From positions 1 through 9,552 of the forward strand of contig JAGGAJ010000083.1 in NCBI GenBank assembly GCA_017889845.1: a DNA stretch of 9,552 nucleotides, given 5' to 3'. This DNA comes from Deltaproteobacteria bacterium. GTDB lineage: Bacteria > Desulfobacterota > Deferrimicrobia > Deferrimicrobiales > Deferrimicrobiaceae. The notes under the pieces were generated by a model. That model saw only the letters and a program-made list of their open reading frames with translations. It had not been told where the DNA came from and searched no databases. The stretch's first letter is position 1. The number at the start of each line of letters is the position of its first letter. This document shows positions 6,814 to 9,552 of the stretch, piece by piece. A program made the position numbers and the translations under genes.

Positions 6814-7887
6814 TCAGTACTCGAGGATCAGGAGGCCGTCCAGACCGGCCTCCGGAAGATCCACGAGCCTCGCCCGGACGATCGTCCGGAGGTTGCGCAC
6901 CTCGCGGAGCTTGTCGAGCAGGTAGCTCACCAGCGCCCCCCAGCCGAGGGGATCGACGCGGAAGAGCGCCCGAAACGCCCGGAGCGGGACGCGGTCCACC
7001 TGCCGCTCGACGACGGCCAGGAACGGGATCCCCGCGGGGGGGGACGGCAGGGCCGCGAGGGGACCCCGGAAGAGGGACACCGACGCCTCCTCCAGGGCTT
7101 CCTCGAGGGTCGGCGACGCGAGGATCCGGTCGATGGCGTTCCGGTCGAAGACCCGGCCCCCGGGGAGAAAGTGCCTGCCCCGGTCCGCCAGCACGATCCG
7201 CTCCTCGACCGCCTTCAGGGCCGTCAGGAGATTCGTCGTGTCCACGGAAAGGGAGACGAACAGGGAAAGGGCATCTTCGCCGTCCGGCCCCGGCCCTGGA
7301 GGCCGGATCGACCGGAGCCGGTCTTCCGCCTGCTGAAACCAGGATCGGTCCAGGGCCGATTCGAGGATGTGCAGCTCCCGGGGCTCCCGGTACTCGTTCA
7401 ACGCCCGGAGAAGGGGGCGTCCCCACGGCTCCCGCCAGGTGACCAGCAGGTCCGCGAGGGCGCGCAGATCCGGCTGCCGGCACATCTCCTCCAGCGCCGC
7501 CTCGTCGTGAAGACCCGTGGGGACGAGGGCGGACAGGATTTCTCCCGCGGAAGCCCCGACGGCCTTCCCCCGCACGACGGTCTTCACGGCCTGAAGATCC
7601 CACCGGCCGAGCACGAGGCGGACCGCCTCCGCGCAATCGCCGGAGGATATGGCGGACAGCCGGGAAAGGGTCTCGGAGAAATCCCTGCGGAGGGCCTCCT
7701 CGATCCGGGCGATTTCCGGGGTTCCCCCTCCAACGGAGTCGATGGACCGGCCGTAGGGGCCCTCGCGAAGAGCAGAGACGATCCCGGGAAGGTCGGGCAG
7801 GGCGAGCAATCTATCGTAGTCGCGCCGGGAGAGAAGCTTCGCCCGCATCGCCCGCAGCCGGGTATTGAGGAAGAAGATGTCACTCAT
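6814..7887 (-). CDS. atpC: V/A-type ATPase subunit C (AC39 family)
   Basis: Encodes 357 residues. Subunit C is the funnel-shaped, mostly helical adaptor that couples the D-F shaft to the K ring. The N-terminal FFLNTRLRAMRAKLLSRRDY (5-24) followed by a LPDLPGIVSALREGPYG segment matches the AC39-type repeat start, in which arginines follow short hydrophobic helices. The C-terminal DKLREVRNLRTIVRARL region is the matching end motif. The ATG (7885-7887) overlaps the E stop by 8 nt (ATGAGTGA). The nearest purine-rich site is 13 nt away inside E, so translation is probably coupled to E. Longer in-frame extension upstream to 8082 would lie inside E and is not credible. Confidence 0.9.
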   Translation of the reverse strand: MSDIFFLNTRLRAMRAKLLSRRDYDRLLALPDLPGIVSALREGPYGRSIDSVGGGTPEIARIEEALRRDFSETLSRLSAISSGDCAEAVRLVLGRWDLQAVKTVVRGKAVGASAGEILSALVPTGLHDEAALEEMCRQPDLRALADLLVTWREPWGRPLLRALNEYREPRELHILESALDRSWFQQAEDRLRSIRPPGPGPDGEDALSLFVSLSVDTTNLLTALKAVEERIVLADRGRHFLPGGRVFDRNAIDRILASPTLEEALEEASVSLFRGPLAALPSPPAGIPFLAVVERQVDRVPLRAFRALFRVDPLGWGALVSYLLDKLREVRNLRTIVRARLVDLPEAGLDGLLILEY

Positions 7888-8467
7888 CGGGGCAGGGGAG
7901 CCTCCTCGCCACTTCGGCCAGCAGCTCGGGGCGGGCCTTGACGAACCTTGACCGGAGCGTGTTCCGCAGCAGGAACGCGCCGCCTTCGCCCGATGCCTCC
8001 ACCCCCCCGATCTCCCCTTCGCGAAGCGGCTCGAAGCGGAATCGCGGGTCGGATGCCGCGGGCATGAGCGCTTCCCGGGCACGCTCGTCCGCGCGCAGGA
8101 CGACGTTTCCCTCCGGGATTTCCGGGAGGATCTCCCGGTACAGCCGCTCCGCCACGATGGCGTAGCGCGCTTCGACCGCGAGGCGGGACAGGCGTTCCTC
8201 CAGCCGGGTCAGCACCGCTTCCGCCAGCGAGGCCCGTGCGTGCAGACGCACCGCCCTCGCTTCCATCCGGGCGCGGTTCATGCGGACGAGCCGCTCCCGC
8301 TCCGCCTCCCGCCCCGCGACGTCGCGCGCCTCGCGTTCCATGACCTCCGCCTTCCGATGGGCATCTTCGGCGAGCCGTCCGGCCTCCTCCCGGGCCCGGG
8401 CCAGGATCCCGTCCCGTTTCCCCTCCGCGGTCCGGATCAGGTGCCGGACCAGCTCTTCATGCCCCAC
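7880..8467 (-). CDS. atpE: V/A-type ATPase subunit E (peripheral stalk)
   Basis: Encodes 195 residues from a GTG (8465-8467) with GGAGGAGGA closely upstream. E forms the peripheral stator stalk that stops the head from rotating with the shaft. Residues about 5-90 are a long, charged, alanine- and arginine-rich helix with heptad-like spacing, typical of the stalk. The C-terminal globular part has GEIGGVEASGEGGAFLLRNT (151-170), the conserved GGV...NT signature, and a final helix RPELLAEVARRL (179-190). It follows K after 13 nt and overlaps C by 8 nt. Its usual heterodimer partner (G/H subunit) is not encoded in this window. It is not the F-type epsilon subunit, despite sharing the symbol. Confidence 0.9.
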   Translation of the reverse strand: MGHEELVRHLIRTAEGKRDGILARAREEAGRLAEDAHRKAEVMEREARDVAGREAERERLVRMNRARMEARAVRLHARASLAEAVLTRLEERLSRLAVEARYAIVAERLYREILPEIPEGNVVLRADERAREALMPAASDPRFRFEPLREGEIGGVEASGEGGAFLLRNTLRSRFVKARPELLAEVARRLPCPDE

Positions 8468-8480
8468 GGCGTCCTCCTCC

Positions 8481-8699
8481 TCACTTCAGCGTCGTCAGGA
8501 TGAGTATGGCGATGGTGAACCCGAAGATGACGAGGGTCTCGGGGATCACCAGCAGGATGATCACCGTCCCGAGCGATTCGGGTTTTTCGAGGATGGCGCC
8601 CACCGCGGCCGCGCCGATCCTTGCCTGGGCCCAGCCGGTTGCCAGAGCGGCCAGTCCGATTGCCAGGCCCGCCCCCAGCGCGATCAACCCTGCCGTCAT
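8481..8699 (-). CDS. atpK: V/A-type ATPase subunit K (membrane ring proteolipid)
   Basis: Encodes 72 residues, a single-hairpin proteolipid that forms the rotating ion-carrying ring. Helix 1 spans about 4-36 and contains GWAQARIGAAAVGAI with Q24. A short polar loop EKPESLG (38-44) follows, then helix 2 (45-69) containing VIPETLVIFGF with the ion-binding Glu54 and neighbouring Thr55. The sequence closely resembles the mature Thermus ring subunit as I remember it, without that protein's N-terminal leader. The ATG (8697-8699) has GGGAGGTGG just upstream. Q24, E54 and T55 are ligands found in sodium-binding rings but also occur in a proton-type Thermus enzyme, so the coupling ion cannot be told from them. 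Confidence 0.94.
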   Translation of the reverse strand: MTAGLIALGAGLAIGLAALATGWAQARIGAAAVGAILEKPESLGTVIILLVIPETLVIFGFTIAILILTTLK

Positions 8700-8730
8700 G
8701 ACGCCACCTCCCTTTCCGGCCTTCCGGCCC

Positions 8731-9552
8731 TTACGCGACCGTTCGAAACGGTTTGTAGGCGCGACCGCCGCCGACGAAGAAGTTTTCGAAGAACTCCACG
8801 TAGTGCAGGCGAAGGGACTGGATGGTGGGGGAGAGGACGCAGAACGCGAGGTTGATGGCGTGCAGCGTCAGGCCGGCGAGGATCCCCAGCACGGGGATCC
8901 CGGAGAGCGAAACGAACCGGTTGGCGGTGTATGCCAGGGCCGCGGAGGCCACACCGATCCCCGTGATGCGCAGGTAGGAGAGGACGTTCACCAGGTTGTG
9001 GGCTTCCATCGCGGCCGCGGCGCCCCCGCTCCGGACCATCACGATCAGACTGACGAGGGCCCCCGCCAGGCCGGACCAAAAGAGGTGACGCGGGGCCCCC
9101 CCGGCGAGCCCGGCGATCATCGCGGCGAAGGCGACCAGGAGACCCAGCCCCGAGGTCTTGGAAACCATCTCCCGTTTCTTCCCGCGGCGGAAGGCCGTGC
9201 GGATGCCGAGTCCGACCCCAAGGAGGACGTGGGCCGCCCCGATGCCCAGGGCGAAGAGGAGAATGGACCGGAAGTCTCCCATCCGTCGGAGGAGGAGGGG
9301 GCGAAGGCCCAGCCGCTCCCCGAGGTCGCCGAACAGTTCGCCGTAGGCGAACCCCCAGGCGACGGCGGACAAGGCCGCCCAGGCAAAGACGGACGTCGCA
9401 TCCGCGACGAGGGGGTCCTTCCCGTATCGCCGTTTCACGATCCGGGCGATCGCCAGGAGAAGGAGGCCGTACCCGATGTCCCCGATGATGATCCCGTAGA
9501 AGAGGGGGAAGAAGACCGCCACCAGGGGGGTGGGGTCGATCGTCCCGTACAG
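8731..9552 (-). CDS. atpI: V/A-type ATPase subunit I, C-terminal membrane part (5' end outside window)
   Basis: The visible 273 residues are the C-terminal membrane domain of subunit I (the a-subunit), the stator that gives ions access to the K ring. It enters at LYGTIDPTPLVAVFFPLFYG, the conserved Y-G-T-x-D-P-T-P entry to the membrane domain, with the expected GDIGYGLLLL next. Multiple hydrophobic helices follow. Arg195 of the fragment, in NVLSYLRITGIGVA (188-201), is the expected essential arginine facing the ring glutamate. The ending SPTIQSLRLHYVEFFENFF (241-259) and GGGRAYKPFR (261-270) is the standard C-terminus. The stop TAA (8731-8733) is 31 nt before K. The cytoplasmic N-terminal half and the start lie beyond the right edge. 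Confidence 0.94.
   Translation of the reverse strand: MYGTIDPTPLVAVFFPLFYGIIIGDIGYGLLLLAIARIVKRRYGKDPLVADATSVFAWAALSAVAWGFAYGELFGDLGERLGLRPLLLRRMGDFRSILLFALGIGAAHVLLGVGLGIRTAFRRGKKREMVSKTSGLGLLVAFAAMIAGLAGGAPRHLFWSGLAGALVSLIVMVRSGGAAAAMEAHNLVNVLSYLRITGIGVASAALAYTANRFVSLSGIPVLGILAGLTLHAINLAFCVLSPTIQSLRLHYVEFFENFFVGGGRAYKPFRTVA

Larger units (their letters stand above)
2667..9552 (-). other. V/A-type ATPase operon I-K-E-C-F-A-B-D (incomplete at the I end)
   Basis: Eight genes read in one direction with gaps of 31, 13 and 19 nt and overlaps of 8, 4, 4 and 4 nt. No internal promoter or terminator is evident. The order matches the Thermus-type cluster. Together they supply the catalytic head (A, B), shaft (D, F), connector (C), one stalk subunit (E) and the membrane motor (K, I). 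The promoter must lie to the right of the window. Whether it makes ATP or pumps ions cannot be read from the sequence. Confidence 0.9.

Noticed and set aside
1..9552. CRISPR arrays, tRNA/rRNA genes, insertion sequences or a defence island
   Set aside because: I saw no regularly spaced repeats, tRNA-like cloverleaf, transposase motif or terminal inverted repeats. A single Fic gene does not make a toxin-antitoxin or defence locus.

Overview
This is a high-GC bacterial window whose main content is most of a V/A-type (rotary) ATPase operon on the minus strand. Next to it are a disrupted NADP-type glutamate dehydrogenase gene (plus strand) and a Fic-fold protein gene (minus strand). Strong GGAGG-type ribosome binding sites, tight gene packing and the subunit order I-K-E-C-F-A-B-D resemble the Thermus-type arrangement found in several bacterial phyla. 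GC content and the E. coli-like GdhA would suit a deltaproteobacteria-like (Desulfobacterota/Desulfuromonadota) genome, but that placement is a low-confidence inference.

Layout, left to right. Positions 2-124 (+) hold the last 40 codons of an unrecognised gene. Positions 134-1135 (-) encode a 333-residue Fic-domain protein with a C-terminal winged-helix segment. Its Fic motif has Arg where the catalytic His should be, and the likely inhibitory Glu is Ala. Positions 1136-1278 are an intergenic region with back-to-back predicted promoters whose -35 boxes overlap, plus a perfect 8-bp hairpin in the gdhA leader. Positions 1279-2608 (+) are gdhA, broken near 1795 by what looks like a 14-base deletion; restoring 14 bases gives exactly 447 residues, the E. 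coli GdhA length. A 13-bp GC hairpin (2633-2665) separates gdhA from the converging ATPase operon.

Positions 2667-9552 (-) hold the ATPase genes, transcribed right to left: I (3' part only; it runs off the window), K, E, C, F, A, B, D. A, B, D and F form the catalytic head and central shaft, C joins the shaft to the membrane ring, E is a peripheral-stalk subunit, and K and I are the ion-translocating membrane parts. Gaps are 31 nt or less, and F/A, A/B and B/D each overlap by 4 nt, which implies translational coupling. The second peripheral-stalk subunit (G/H type) is not in the window and may lie upstream of I. Subunit B has no ATG/GTG/TTG start where its N-terminus must begin; the best candidate is an ATA codon inside an ATAG overlap with the end of A.

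I found no new multi-gene system. The points worth a second look are the Fic protein lacking its catalytic His, the gdhA deletion, the non-canonical start of subunit B, and the shared Fic/gdhA promoter region.
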